Below are positions 52,132-60,157 of a DNA stretch of 64,000 nt, one piece after another (the stretch's first letter is position 1; each line of letters begins with the position of its first letter). The notes beneath the pieces are model-generated. The model saw only the letters and a program-made list of their open reading frames with translations, had not been told where the DNA came from and made no database searches. Both the position numbers and the translations under genes were made by a program. Source of the stretch: Pontibacter fetidus (GTDB taxonomy: Bacteria; Bacteroidota; Bacteroidia; Cytophagales; Hymenobacteraceae); contig NZ_JAAEAA010000012.1 of the NCBI RefSeq assembly GCF_010119545.1, positions 62,001-126,000 on the forward strand, read 5' to 3'.

Positions 52132-52770
52132 ATGGATACTACGACGACAGCACACCAGGTAGCTTCGTTTCTGCTGGAAACCGAAGCCGTTAAGTTAAGC
52201 CCAGAAAAGCCCTTTAAGTGGAGCTCTGGCTGGAACTCGCCCATTTACTGCGACAACCGTGTTACCCTTTCTTTTCCGCATATACGCAGCTTTATAAAAC
52301 AACAGCTAGCGGAAACCATCAAAAAACATTTCCCGGAAGCCGAAGCCATTGCCGGCGTAGCCACTGCAGGTATAGCGCAGGGTGCACTTGTAGCCGACCT
52401 GCTTGAGATGCCTTTCCTGTACGTACGCCCTGAGCCTAAGAAACATGGCATGGGAAACCAGATTGAAGGCAAATTGATTCCGGGACAGAAAGTAGTGCTG
52501 GTGGAGGACCTGATCTCGACAGGTGGCAGCTCGTTAAAATCTGCTGAAGCTGTGCGCGCAGCAGGTGGCGAAGTAGTTGGTATGGTTGCCATCTTTACCT
52601 ACGGCTTTGCCCAGGCCGATGAGAATTTCCAGAATGCAGGCATCACCCTGCACTGCCTGAGCAACTATAGTGCCCTAACCGAAGCCGCCGTTGCAAACGG
52701 TTACATCCAGGAATCGGCGATGGCGGCCCTAGCTGAATGGCGAAAGTCTCCAGAAACGTGGGGAAATTAA
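52132..52770 (+). CDS. pyrE: Orotate phosphoribosyltransferase
   Basis: 212 residues. The PRPP-binding motif VVLVEDLISTGGSS and the KWSSGWNSPIYCDNR segment that binds orotate are typical of PyrE. It makes orotidine monophosphate in de novo pyrimidine synthesis. It is divergent from the Nudix gene, with 69 bases between starts. A terminator follows. Confidence 0.95.
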   Translation: MDTTTTAHQVASFLLETEAVKLSPEKPFKWSSGWNSPIYCDNRVTLSFPHIRSFIKQQLAETIKKHFPEAEAIAGVATAGIAQGALVADLLEMPFLYVRPEPKKHGMGNQIEGKLIPGQKVVLVEDLISTGGSSLKSAEAVRAAGGEVVGMVAIFTYGFAQADENFQNAGITLHCLSNYSALTEAAVANGYIQESAMAALAEWRKSPETWGN

Positions 52771-52792
52771 TAAGTTATCAGGAATGACTAAT

Positions 52793-52828
52793 AAAGGAGA
52801 TGAGGTTCAGGCTTTGTCTCCTTTTTTT
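52793..52828 (+). terminator. Terminator of pyrE
   Basis: An 8-base stem (AAAGGAGA / TCTCCTTT) with a 16-base loop and a T run. Confidence 0.7.
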
Positions 52829-52862
52829 CTGAATCAGGATTTACAGGATTGGCGGGGTTTAC

Positions 52863-52921
52863 CTTACCCCAACCCTCTCCTTTTGAAGAGGGTCACCTAC
52901 CTCCAAAACAGGAGAGGGAGT
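52863..52921. repeat. C-rich box pair CCAACCCTCTCC...GGAGAGGGAG
   Basis: The C-rich and G-rich arms can pair (CCCTCTCC with GGAGAGGG). A second version lies at 53083-53117 (CCAACCCTCTCC / GGAGAGGGAG with an 8-base loop). Confidence 0.6.
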
Positions 52922-52951
52922 TTATGACTATAGCTTTATAGTTCGTAGTGC

Positions 52952-53036
52952 TGGCGCGAGCGTCCACGCTCGTGACTAACTATGGTGTTGTATCTCCAGA
53001 TGCAACTGGCCCGCGAGGGACAGGCAAAGGCGGTGG
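52952..53036. repeat. Multi-hairpin intergenic repeat (copy 3)
   Basis: It begins TGGCGCGAG. The first stem-loop is CGAGCGT/ACGCTCG; the second pairs GTTGTATCT with AGATGCAAC (one G-T pair). Then comes ACTGGCCCG, as in copy 4. The stem sequences differ between copies but still pair. Confidence 0.7.
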
Positions 53037-53270
53037 CTATAGTTCTATAGTTCGTGTTATCCAACTGCCCTTGTTTTACCTCTCCCCAACCCTCTCCTAA
53101 AAACAGGAGAGGGAGTTTTATCTACTACTTTTTTGTCATCCTGGAAGGATCTTGTTGAAAGATGTGTTAAGCCATTACTATAATACTTATCTGCCCCTCT
53201 CAAGACGGGAATTGCTGCTATAGCTATAGTTAGATTTATAGTTTCATAGTTGGCGTTAGTCATCCCCCTG

Positions 53271-53461
53271 CCCCCTTCAAAGGGCAGGGCCGTTAAGTTC
53301 TAGCAAATTCTCCCCTTGAGGGGAGCGCAGAGGGGTGTTTGTATTAGCGGGTGAATTTAAAACTGGCTAACAATTAGCTTTTTGGTCCTGAATAACACCC
53401 CTATAATCCCCTCAAGGGGATAGTTCTCGGCAGAACTTAACGGCCCTGCCTTCAAAGGGGG
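53271..53461. repeat. Large inverted repeat with about 68-base arms
   Basis: The left arm (53271-53339) and right arm (53394-53461) are imperfect reverse complements, each with CCCCCTT at the outer end, GGCAGGGCCGTTAAGTTCT, CCCCTTGAGGGG and AGGGGTGTT. The 54-base spacer is unique. The shape is that of a small non-autonomous element; no target-site duplication is certain. Confidence 0.8.
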
Positions 53462-53505
53462 ACTTTCTGCTACTACTTTAGTTTAAGTATAGTTTTATAG
53501 TGACG

Positions 53506-53869
53506 GCCTTTGAAGCGGACAGGTCGCGACCTGTCCCTCCGGAATTATAGCCACGAGAAAAAGTACGAAGCTTACAAGTTCAAACTATAGTTAAGCAGTA
53601 AATAGTAGAAAGATCACAGTCTTTGGGTTGAGCGCCTTTGACTTGTTGCGGTGGCGTGAGCCAATCCGACGCAGGAGGATAGCAAGAAGGCAGCAGCGCG
53701 ATGCCCGAAGACGGGGCCTCCCGGCCGTGAGGGCACCAAAGCTATAGTTGAAACGATGGGTAAGTAAAGCTCCCAGGAATACAGGAACTTTGAAAGGATA
53801 GCTTGGTTAAGGTTAGTAAGAACTTCAACTATAGGACATATAAGATTTCTCGACTTTGTTCGAAATGAC
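53506..53869. repeat. Compound intergenic block, copy A
   Basis: It consists of GCCTTTGAAGCGG, the 20-base palindrome GGACAGGTCGCGACCTGTCC (53517-53536), a 120-base core starting GGGTTGAGCGCCTTTGAC and ending CCGGCCGTGAGGG, then TAAAGCTCCCAGGAAT and a GATTTCTCGACTTTG...GAAATGAC unit. The same order occurs at 60347-60706 with high identity. A minus-strand frame through the core stays open in both copies. Confidence 0.85.
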
Positions 53870-53892
53870 AAAAAAGATAATTTAGGATATAT

Positions 53893-53920
53893 AAGATTCC
53901 TCGACTTCGCTCGGAATGAC
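53893..53920. repeat. GATTCCTCGACTTCGCTCGGAATGAC intergenic unit
   Basis: The ends (ATTCC...GGAAT) and middle (CGA...TCG) pair as a hairpin. This is a tandem second copy beside the unit that closes compound block A (53842-53869). Confidence 0.65.
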
Positions 53921-54019
53921 AACTTAAAACTATATACTTAAACTATACTTTCGCAAAAACACCTCGTAAACCTTAACTTCACATTAAATCAAAAACATCA
54001 TAAAATTCAAAGCCCTGAA

Positions 54020-54517
54020 ATGAAAATAGGCCTGATATCAGATACCCACTCTTTCCTCGACGACCAGATAATAAGATTGCTAACTGGCTGCGACGAGATA
54101 TGGCATGCTGGGGATTTCGGAAGTATAGAGGTATCAGACAGGCTGAACGAGATTGCACCGTTGCGTGGTGTTTATGGGAATATTGATGATGCAACTATAA
54201 GGCAAGTGCACCCTAAAGTTAACAGGTTTTTAGTGGAAGGATTGGATGTGATGATGACGCATATTGGCGGTTATCCGGGCAAGTATCACCCGGATGTCAG
54301 GAACGAGATCAAGGCAAGCCCGCCACAACTATACATTACCGGCCACTCGCACATCCTGAAAGTGATGACCGATAAAAACCTGAATAACCTGCTGCACCTT
54401 AACCCTGGCGCGGCTGGCAAACACGGCTTCCATACGATGCGCACTATGATGCGCTTTGACATTAACAGCGGTAAAGTGGAGAACCTGCAGGTGATAGAGC
54501 TTGGCAAAAGGGCATAA
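54020..54517 (+). CDS. Metallophosphoesterase, YfcE/MJ0936 type
   Basis: 165 residues with all calcineurin-like metal motifs: SDTHS, HAGDFG, YGNIDD, THIGG and GHSH. The short single-domain form is a broad phosphodiesterase of the YfcE family, cytosolic. It lies downstream of the compound repeat region. Confidence 0.92.
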   Translation: MKIGLISDTHSFLDDQIIRLLTGCDEIWHAGDFGSIEVSDRLNEIAPLRGVYGNIDDATIRQVHPKVNRFLVEGLDVMMTHIGGYPGKYHPDVRNEIKASPPQLYITGHSHILKVMTDKNLNNLLHLNPGAAGKHGFHTMRTMMRFDINSGKVENLQVIELGKRA

Positions 54518-54624
54518 AAAAAGCGTGCCTGCGGGGCAAGCACACTTTGAAATCTATCAGTAAACCCGCCAACCGAAGCTTTCACAGCGTTGGCAGGCAG
54601 ATGGTTTTACTTTGCCGTAAAAAA

Positions 54625-54807
54625 CTACTCAGCTGAAGTTTCTTCTGCTGGCTTGTTTTTTGGAGCCTCACCGAACTGAGCACGTAGCTCGTCCATGTCA
54701 ACATTCTTGATAACTGGTGTTAACAATAGCTGCTTAATTCTAGCAACCTTGTTGTTTGCTCTTGCCTTATTTTTACGGTCTTTTCTTTTAAGTCTAGTAA
54801 CTCCCAT
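54625..54807 (-). CDS. Small conserved basic protein of Bacteroidota
   Basis: 60 residues from the ATG at 54807; the longer frame covers the promoter region and is rejected. The first 30 residues are Lys/Arg-rich (MGVTRLKRKDRKNKARANNK), then comes KQLLLTPVIKNVDMDELRAQF, and the tail is acidic. I recall very similar short proteins in many Cytophagales and Flavobacteriia, always hypothetical. The composition suggests RNA or ribosome binding. It shares a compact divergent promoter region with the threonine aldolase gene. Confidence 0.8.
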   Translation of the reverse strand: MGVTRLKRKDRKNKARANNKVARIKQLLLTPVIKNVDMDELRAQFGEAPKNKPAEETSAE

Positions 54808-54823
54808 CGTTGCAATTATTAAA

Positions 54824-54854
54824 TTTGAAGGGCAAAAGTAAAATATTATTTTTG
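54824..54854 (+). promoter_or_regulatory. Promoter of the threonine aldolase gene (-33 and -7)
   Basis: TTTG (54824-54827), 19 bases, then TATTTTTG (54847-54854) match the Bacteroidota consensus TTTG-N19-TAnnTTTG. The start codon is 51 bases downstream. Confidence 0.65.
54833..54840 (-). promoter_or_regulatory. Candidate -7 box of the small basic protein gene
   Basis: On the minus strand TACTTTTG matches TAnnTTTG, 25 bases before the ATG at 54807. It lies inside the spacer of the divergent promoter, so the two RNA polymerase sites overlap. Confidence 0.5.
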
Positions 54855-54905
54855 AAAAGTAAAGTATTTCCAGAATCAAATTCAGTTTTACCTATACAAA
54901 AGTTC

Positions 54906-55928
54906 ATGACAGAAATTACCGATCTTCGTTCAGATACCGTTACAAAACCCACACCCGACATGCTGCAGGCCATGTTTGCAGCCCAGGTTGGCGACGATGT
55001 GTACGAAGAAGACCCAACTATAAATGCCCTGGAAGCCAAAGCTGCCGCTATGTTTGGCATGGAAGCCGGCCTCTTCTGCCCTTCCGGTACCATGACCAAC
55101 CAGATCGCTATAAAAGTGCATACCGGCCCGCTTACTGAAGTGATCTGTGATGTAACGGCACACATTTACCAGTACGAAGGTGGCGGTATTGCCTCAAACT
55201 CCTACGCGTCGGTGGCGCTTGTAAACGGCGAACGCGGTAAAATGACACCGGAACAGGTAGAAGGCAACATCCGCCCTGATAACCTGCACCACCCTATTAC
55301 CAAACTTGTTGCTTTAGAAAACACCTGTAACAAAGGTGGCGGCTCTTATTATACTATAAAAGAGATTGCAGCTATTTCGGAGGTTTGCAAGCGCAATAAC
55401 CTGGCGCTGCATTTAGATGGCGCCCGAGTATTTAATGCTTTGGTAGCATCCGGTGAGAACGCTAAAGACTATGGTTTATACTTCGACAGCATTTCGGTTT
55501 GCCTGAGTAAAGGTTTGGGTGCCCCGGTTGGTTCGGTTTTGCTTGGCAGCAAAGCATTTATTAAACAAAGCCGTAGAGTGAGAAAAGTTTTTGGTGGAGG
55601 CATGCGACAGGCGGGTTATCTGGCAGCAGCGTGCATTTATGCCTTGGATAATAACATCGAACGACTGAAAGAGGACCACCGCAAAGCAAAGCTGATGGAA
55701 GAAACACTGCTGCAGATGAACTATGTAGAAAGTGTATTACCGGTGGAGACGAATATTGTCATCTTTAAACTGAACCAGAAGTATAACGACGCGGCCTTTA
55801 TCAATACACTGGCTGAGCAAAACATCCGGGTTTCAGCGTTTGGTCCCCAGATGATCCGTTTTGTAACGCACCTGGATGTGACTGATGAGATGCTGGAGCA
55901 TACCCTGAAAGTGCTGAAGTCGCTGTAA
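54906..55928 (+). CDS. ltaE: Low-specificity L-threonine aldolase
   Basis: 340 residues from the ATG at 54906, just before the conserved DLRSDTVTKPT. Later GDDVYEEDPT, FCPSGTMTNQIA, LHLDGARVFN and the PLP lysine in SVCLSKGLGAPVGS are family signatures. It splits threonine or allo-threonine into glycine and acetaldehyde. A good -33/-7 promoter lies upstream. Downstream is a C-rich repeat and a GTCAT inverted pair. Confidence 0.93.
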   Translation: MTEITDLRSDTVTKPTPDMLQAMFAAQVGDDVYEEDPTINALEAKAAAMFGMEAGLFCPSGTMTNQIAIKVHTGPLTEVICDVTAHIYQYEGGGIASNSYASVALVNGERGKMTPEQVEGNIRPDNLHHPITKLVALENTCNKGGGSYYTIKEIAAISEVCKRNNLALHLDGARVFNALVASGENAKDYGLYFDSISVCLSKGLGAPVGSVLLGSKAFIKQSRRVRKVFGGGMRQAGYLAAACIYALDNNIERLKEDHRKAKLMEETLLQMNYVESVLPVETNIVIFKLNQKYNDAAFINTLAEQNIRVSAFGPQMIRFVTHLDVTDEMLEHTLKVLKSL

Positions 55929-55939
55929 CTATAAAAATC

Positions 55940-56003
55940 CAACTACCCCTGCCCCTCCACCGAAACAAGCTCGGGATTTGCGACTTGTCTAAGAAGGGTA
56001 GTT
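55940..56003. repeat. C-rich intergenic box
   Basis: CTACCCCTGCCCCTCCACCG at one end and AGAAGGGTAGTTT at the other; CTACCC pairs with GGGTAG. Related to the C-rich boxes at 20602, 52863 and 60265. Confidence 0.5.
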
Positions 56004-56032
56004 TATTACTTTTATTTTAACATTTCAATAAT

Positions 56033-56110
56033 GTCATTTCGAACGATGCGAGAAATCTATTTTAGATCACAAAAGCATCTTAAATAGATCTCTCCTTGCG
56101 TCGAGATGAC
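56033..56110. repeat. Inverted pair of GTCATTTCGA units
   Basis: GTCATTTCGAACGATGCGAG and AGAAATCTATTTAGA on the left face TAAATAGATCTCTCC and GCGTCGAGATGAC on the right, forming a long imperfect hairpin of two copies of the GTCAT family in opposite directions. Confidence 0.7.
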
Positions 56111-56136
56111 AATTAATGCTACCTAACTATAAAACT

Positions 56137-56760
56137 ATGAATAACTCTACTCCTGCTCTGGAAGTGATGGCTATACTTGGCAAAGACCCAATCCTGGCAA
56201 CTATCATCTCACAAGGCCGGCCTCTCACCTCCTCTAAATCCGAAGACTTATACTATAAATTGCTGAGCGCTATCGTTTCGCAGCAGCTATCTACCAAAGC
56301 GGCAGCTACTATATTTAAACGCTTCTCTGAGTTTTTCCCGGAAAATTACCCGCACCCTGAACTTGTATTGGCTGCTACCGATGAGATGTTGCGCAGTGTG
56401 GGCTTATCCTTCCAGAAGATTGGCTATGTACGAAATGTAGCAGCTTTTGCCGCGGCCGGCAACCTGGACCACGCAACGATAGATGCCCTGGAAGACGAAG
56501 CCCTGATACTTCACCTGACCCAGATAAAAGGCGTTGGCCTCTGGACTGTAGAAATGCTACTGATGTTTGCTTTGGAACGGCCCGATGTATTTCCGGTGGA
56601 TGATTTGGGGATACAGAATGCTATGAAACGACACTATAGTTTGGAGGAAACTGGCAAGCCATTGCGCCTGCGCATGCAGCAGCTAGCCGAGAACTGGCGC
56701 CCTTACCGAACTATAGCCAGCAAGTACCTGTGGCAGTCGCTGGACAATATGCCGAAGTAG
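56137..56760 (+). CDS. DNA-3-methyladenine glycosylase II-like (HhH-GPD)
   Basis: 207 residues from the ATG at 56137. The helix-hairpin-helix LTQIKGVGLWTVEMLLMF and catalytic aspartate segment DVFPVDDLGIQ are those of AlkA-type glycosylases; the N-terminal AlkA beta domain is absent, as in many short bacterial forms. It removes alkylated bases and feeds base-excision repair. Followed by an abrupt drop in GC. Confidence 0.92.
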   Translation: MNNSTPALEVMAILGKDPILATIISQGRPLTSSKSEDLYYKLLSAIVSQQLSTKAAATIFKRFSEFFPENYPHPELVLAATDEMLRSVGLSFQKIGYVRNVAAFAAAGNLDHATIDALEDEALILHLTQIKGVGLWTVEMLLMFALERPDVFPVDDLGIQNAMKRHYSLEETGKPLRLRMQQLAENWRPYRTIASKYLWQSLDNMPK

Positions 56761-56871
56761 AGATTTATAGTTATAAATTCATAAAACTGTATAAAACATA
56801 TAATTTGTTTAAAAAATTTACTATATAGCAATAGGTTACTTTATAGTAAACCTTAAGTATAAAATCATAAT

Positions 56872-57336
56872 ATGATGAGAAAAGTAATATTATTGACATT
56901 ATTCATTCTTGGGTCTGAATATAGTTACTCACAAAATTTATTGTATAAATCTTCTGAACAAATAAGTGCTCAATTTGGTGAGCCAAATGATTACTGGAAA
57001 GGATTAGTTGTTTACGAGATTCAGTCTAGTGATGATTGGTTAGGTAAATACTCCAATAGATTATTTATAAGATACGCTCCTACAAATAAAGTATGGGATT
57101 ACACTTGGAACTTCAGTGATAGAGCATCCTATGAAAATGCTGTCAATACTCTTCGATATAAAAGCACTTATGTTAAAGCAATAAAATATCATTATTTCTA
57201 CAAGCAAGGTGAATTCGGTTTTATAGCTACTGAAGAAAATGGCTTTCAAATTAAAATTTGTTCAAGTGTTGACCTTGATTTACATATTGCTAGAATGGAG
57301 GGAAATTTAGATAAATATAGAGTTAAGACTAATTGA
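56872..57336 (+). CDS. Hypothetical secreted protein in AT-rich island
   Basis: 154 residues with a signal peptide (VILLTLFILGSEYSYSQ). The mature part is aromatic and beta-rich (WKGLVVYEIQSSDDWLGKYS, VWDYTWNFSD). I recognise no family. Its DNA is much richer in A and T than the neighbours and uses AT-ending codons, which suggests recent transfer. Start could also be the second ATG at 56875. Confidence 0.65.
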   Translation: MMRKVILLTLFILGSEYSYSQNLLYKSSEQISAQFGEPNDYWKGLVVYEIQSSDDWLGKYSNRLFIRYAPTNKVWDYTWNFSDRASYENAVNTLRYKSTYVKAIKYHYFYKQGEFGFIATEENGFQIKICSSVDLDLHIARMEGNLDKYRVKTN

Positions 57337-57348
57337 AAATATAAAAAT

Positions 57349-57585
57349 ATGAAAAAGTATAAAATTGGTACTATGGTTATTTTGAAGTCTCAACCTAATA
57401 AAATGTTTGAGATTATTGCTAACTCAGAAACTCCCTATGCAGGTCTCGATGCTTCTCCATTTCATCAACCCACTCATGTTAATTTAGGTTATGATTATCT
57501 TCTTCGAGAATTAAATACTAAAGGTAAATTTCGCCCGTTTCAACATGTAAGGGAATCAGAAGTAGAAGAAATTAAAATGCACTAA
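57349..57585 (+). CDS. Small hypothetical protein in AT-rich island
   Basis: 78 residues, no signal peptide. It begins MKKYKIGTMVILKSQPNKMF, a short beta-barrel-like pattern, and ends acidic. No family recognised. The same AT-rich codon use as the gene 12 bases upstream suggests the two arrived together and are co-transcribed. Confidence 0.55.
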   Translation: MKKYKIGTMVILKSQPNKMFEIIANSETPYAGLDASPFHQPTHVNLGYDYLLRELNTKGKFRPFQHVRESEVEEIKMH

Positions 57586-57663
57586 TATTCATTTTATTGT
57601 TTCATATTTTGACTTAGCAGATCTAACCCTAAAACTTCTAGTTTGTACAAGAGTGTTATAGAA

Positions 57664-58035
57664 ATGCCCAATTCCACCATCCAACAAACTATAGAAAACT
57701 ACATTAAAGCCTACAACAATTTTGATGTTGAAGGTATGATCTCACAGCTGCACCTGGAGGTGTAGTTTGAAAACAACTCCAACGGAGAGATTACTCAAAA
57801 TTAATGCCTTTAAACAGCAGGCAGTAGAAGCCACCAAATACTTTACCCAACGCGAGCAGAAGATTATCCAGCTAACTATAACCGATACTACCGCAGAAGT
57901 GCAGATAGACTATACAGCTATACTTGCTATAGATTTGCCAAACTGAATGAAAGCCGGCGATAAGCAAAGTTGAAAGGAAAGTCTGTGTTTACTTTCAGAG
58001 ATGGTAAGATAATAAGGCTGCAGGATTATAGTTAG
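57664..58035 (+). pseudogene. Decayed SnoaL-like / NTF2-fold gene
   Basis: Starting at ATG 57664 the frame gives IQQTIENYIKAYNNFDVEGM, the usual opening of NTF2/SnoaL-like proteins, then an in-frame TAG. After frame changes the family continues: AFKQQAVEATKYFTQREQKI, VQIDYTAILAIDLPN, and finally KGKSVFTFRDGKIIRLQDYS with a stop at 58035. Two or more frameshifts and stops inactivate it. The base composition is again that of the core genome, so it marks the right edge of the AT-rich island. Confidence 0.8.
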
Positions 58036-58036
58036 G

Positions 58037-58948
58037 CTACCGCACCTTTGCACGCTTTACTAGGTAACTATACAGAACCTTATCGAAAGGTTCGCTGATA
58101 TCAACGGGCACGAAATCTATTTTATACTGGCCGCACTTTAGCGCAAGCTCGCGTTTATAGTTCTCTACGGAAGCTTTATAGTTGTCGCGTACCTGCGATG
58201 GTTGCAATTTCAGTTCCTGCCCTGTCTCCACATCCACGAAAATGTAAGGTCGCTCAGCAAACTCAAAGTCTTCTTCGGTTTTGCGGTCCATCACATGGAA
58301 AATCAGTACTTCGTGTTTCTGGTGCTTTAGGTGCTGCAGTGCTGAAAAAGTAGTATCTATATCCTCGTTACGGCCCAGCATATCACTAAAAATAATGACC
58401 AGCGACCGCTTCGGGATCTGCTGCGCGATCTGGTGAATGACTCCCGGAACTTCGGTACCAGAACGTGTAGGTGTAGCCTCTAGCTGTTGTTGCAGGAGCA
58501 TTAAAAGTGTGTGCAGGTGCGAAGCCGTGGAGCGAACCGGTGTTTGAAGCTGAATGGTATCCGCAAAGGTAACCAGCCCTACTGCATCGCGCTGTTTGCG
58601 CAAAAGTGTAGCAATAGCCGCCGCACAAAGTATACTGAACTTGATCTTGCCATGCGTATCGGTGGGGTAATACATCGACGGCGACACATCCAGCAGCAGG
58701 TGACAGCGCAGGTTAGTTTCTTCTTCGTAGCGCTTAACAAAAAGCTTGTCGGTGCGGGCAAAAACTTTCCAGTCTATGTGGCGGGTGCTTTCGCCGCTGT
58801 TGTACAGGCGGTGCTCCGAAAACTCGACCGAGAAACCATGGTAAGGAGATTGGTGCAGCCCGGTAATAAAGCCTTCCACCAGTTGCTTTGCCAGAAACTC
58901 CATGTTCTCGAACTTCTGAACGTCGGCAAGGGTGAGAGGCTGCTTCAT
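58037..58948 (-). CDS. DUF58 domain protein (second copy)
   Basis: 303 residues with GFSVEFSEHRLYNSGESTRH followed by IDWK and the VWA-like metal site LLLDVSPSMYY. Its DUF58 domain is preceded by about 45 residues. It belongs to a different subgroup from the 41969 protein (GLEFDDVR type). Such proteins work with MoxR ATPases; none is encoded within the window. It is followed on its 5' side by the RlpA gene, ten bases away, so the pair is probably co-transcribed (RlpA first). Confidence 0.9.
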   Translation of the reverse strand: MKQPLTLADVQKFENMEFLAKQLVEGFITGLHQSPYHGFSVEFSEHRLYNSGESTRHIDWKVFARTDKLFVKRYEEETNLRCHLLLDVSPSMYYPTDTHGKIKFSILCAAAIATLLRKQRDAVGLVTFADTIQLQTPVRSTASHLHTLLMLLQQQLEATPTRSGTEVPGVIHQIAQQIPKRSLVIIFSDMLGRNEDIDTTFSALQHLKHQKHEVLIFHVMDRKTEEDFEFAERPYIFVDVETGQELKLQPSQVRDNYKASVENYKRELALKCGQYKIDFVPVDISEPFDKVLYSYLVKRAKVR

Positions 58949-58958
58949 GGGCTACATG

Positions 58959-59375
58959 CTATTTAGACTTGTCTGTTTTTGTTTCTGAAACGACAAATGG
59001 CACGTCTTGTTGCTTTTCTTCTTCTGGTTTTACTTCTCTTATAGTTACACTGCCCACCCCGGCTCTTATAAGATCAATTTCTTTGGCTGCAGCCCTGGAG
59101 AGGTCGATAATAGAGTGGCGGCTTTTGGGCATACGGTCGTTGATCTTAACTATAACCGATTTACCGTTTGCCTTGTTGGTAACTTCTACTAGGGTATTAA
59201 ACGGAAGCGAAGAATGGGCCGCTGTAAGCTTGGCTTTATCGTATCGCTCACCACTAGAAGTGCGCTGGCCCTGCATGCGGTCTGAGTAGTAAGAGGCCTT
59301 ACCGTTGGCCGTGTACAGGGTGTTAGCCGATGAAAATGATAGAAGGAATAGTAGTAAAATTGAACATAAATTCAT
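58959..59375 (-). CDS. RlpA-like double-psi beta-barrel protein
   Basis: 138 residues with a signal peptide and the DPBB pattern GKASYYSDRMQGQRTSSGERY, LPFNTLVEVTN, VKINDRMPKSRHSIIDLS. The conserved glutamate, aspartate and histidine of RlpA lytic transglycosylases are partly present (ERYD, NDR, SRHSIIDLS). No C-terminal SPOR domain. It probably cleaves or binds denuded glycan strands. A good -33/-7 promoter lies just upstream. Confidence 0.88.
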   Translation of the reverse strand: MNLCSILLLFLLSFSSANTLYTANGKASYYSDRMQGQRTSSGERYDKAKLTAAHSSLPFNTLVEVTNKANGKSVIVKINDRMPKSRHSIIDLSRAAAKEIDLIRAGVGSVTIREVKPEEEKQQDVPFVVSETKTDKSK

Positions 59376-59398
59376 GATTTACTAGTTTGGTCCGGTGC

Positions 59399-59426
59399 CA
59401 AATATAGCAGAAAAAAATTAAATCAA
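59399..59426 (-). promoter_or_regulatory. Promoter of the RlpA-DUF58 unit
   Basis: On the minus strand TTG, 17 bases, then TATATTTG (59399-59406) match the Bacteroidota consensus. The start is 23 bases further on. Confidence 0.6.
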
Positions 59427-59506
59427 TTTTAAATTCAAAAATTTTTATATATCAATTCTATATGTTACTTTTAGGTTCATAAAGTTGAATTTAACGTCTA
59501 AAAACG

Positions 59507-59866
59507 GTGGAAGAGAACAACGAAAAAGCAGAAATTTATTCCCAAAGAGTAAGAGCCGGGAAAAGAACGTATTTCTTTGATGTGAAATCAACTCGCTCAA
59601 ACGACTTTTATGTGACCATTACGGAGAGTAAAAGAAAGTTTAAAGACGAGACCTTCTCCTATGAGAAGCATAAGATCTTCCTTTATAAAGAAGACTTTGT
59701 GAAATTTATGGAAGCCCTGCAAGGCACTATAGATCATGTAAAATCTGAACTGCTGACCGAAGAAGCACTTGCCGCCCTGGAAGCCGCTGAAACAGCAGAA
59801 CCTGCAACAGAACATTTCTCTGAAACAGCCACCGCAACTTTTGATGAAGAACTGAAGTGGGAATAA
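59507..59866 (+). CDS. PUR-family nucleic-acid-binding protein (DUF3276)
   Basis: 119 residues from a GTG start. IYSQRVRAGKRTYFFDVKST, FYVTITESKRKF and the KIFLYKEDFVKFMEAL segment are the PUR-alpha-like repeat of DUF3276. Bacterial PUR proteins bind single-stranded DNA/RNA. Abundant in this phylum. The C-terminal acidic tail is normal. A strong terminator follows. Confidence 0.9.
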   Translation: MEENNEKAEIYSQRVRAGKRTYFFDVKSTRSNDFYVTITESKRKFKDETFSYEKHKIFLYKEDFVKFMEALQGTIDHVKSELLTEEALAALEAAETAEPATEHFSETATATFDEELKWE

Positions 59867-59897
59867 TTTACCTTCCCACTTTATAACTATAAAACAG

Positions 59898-59926
59898 AGC
59901 CTGTAGTTTATGCTACAGGCTTTTTT
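59898..59926 (+). terminator. Terminator of the PUR-family gene
   Basis: A perfect 9-base stem (AGCCTGTAG / CTACAGGCT), 6-base loop, then TTTTT. Confidence 0.88.
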
Positions 59927-60157
59927 GTTTATATATCTGAATCAGGATTTCTAGAATTAAATGATTCTCAGGATTGGGGTTTTGCTATAATTGTTAATAT
60001 CGTTCCATCGCTACTGTTTGTCCAACCACTCGGGCTACCCAAAGCTGCGCTCGCTACCTTAAAACTCTTGTTCTCGGTAGTCCAAGGCGCGGAGCTATTC
60101 TGGCTGTTGCTATAGTTGCGGTTATAGTTTTATAGTTGCTGTGATTACAAATATAGC

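Larger units (their letters stand above)
52771..54019. other. 1.25-kb intergenic region filled with repeats
   Basis: Between pyrE and the phosphoesterase lie, in order: a C-rich CCAACCCTCTCC box pair (52863-52921), a multi-hairpin element (52952), a second C-rich pair (53083-53117), a GTCATCCTG unit (53135), a large inverted repeat (53271-53461), and a compound block (53506-53869) followed by another GTCAT-type unit (53893). I see no convincing protein gene. Confidence 0.7.

Noticed and set aside
53614-53922. 102-residue minus-strand ORF in the repeat region
   Set aside because: It spans several intergenic repeat modules, has no start signals and is shared only with the other repeat copy; kept as a finding, not as a gene.
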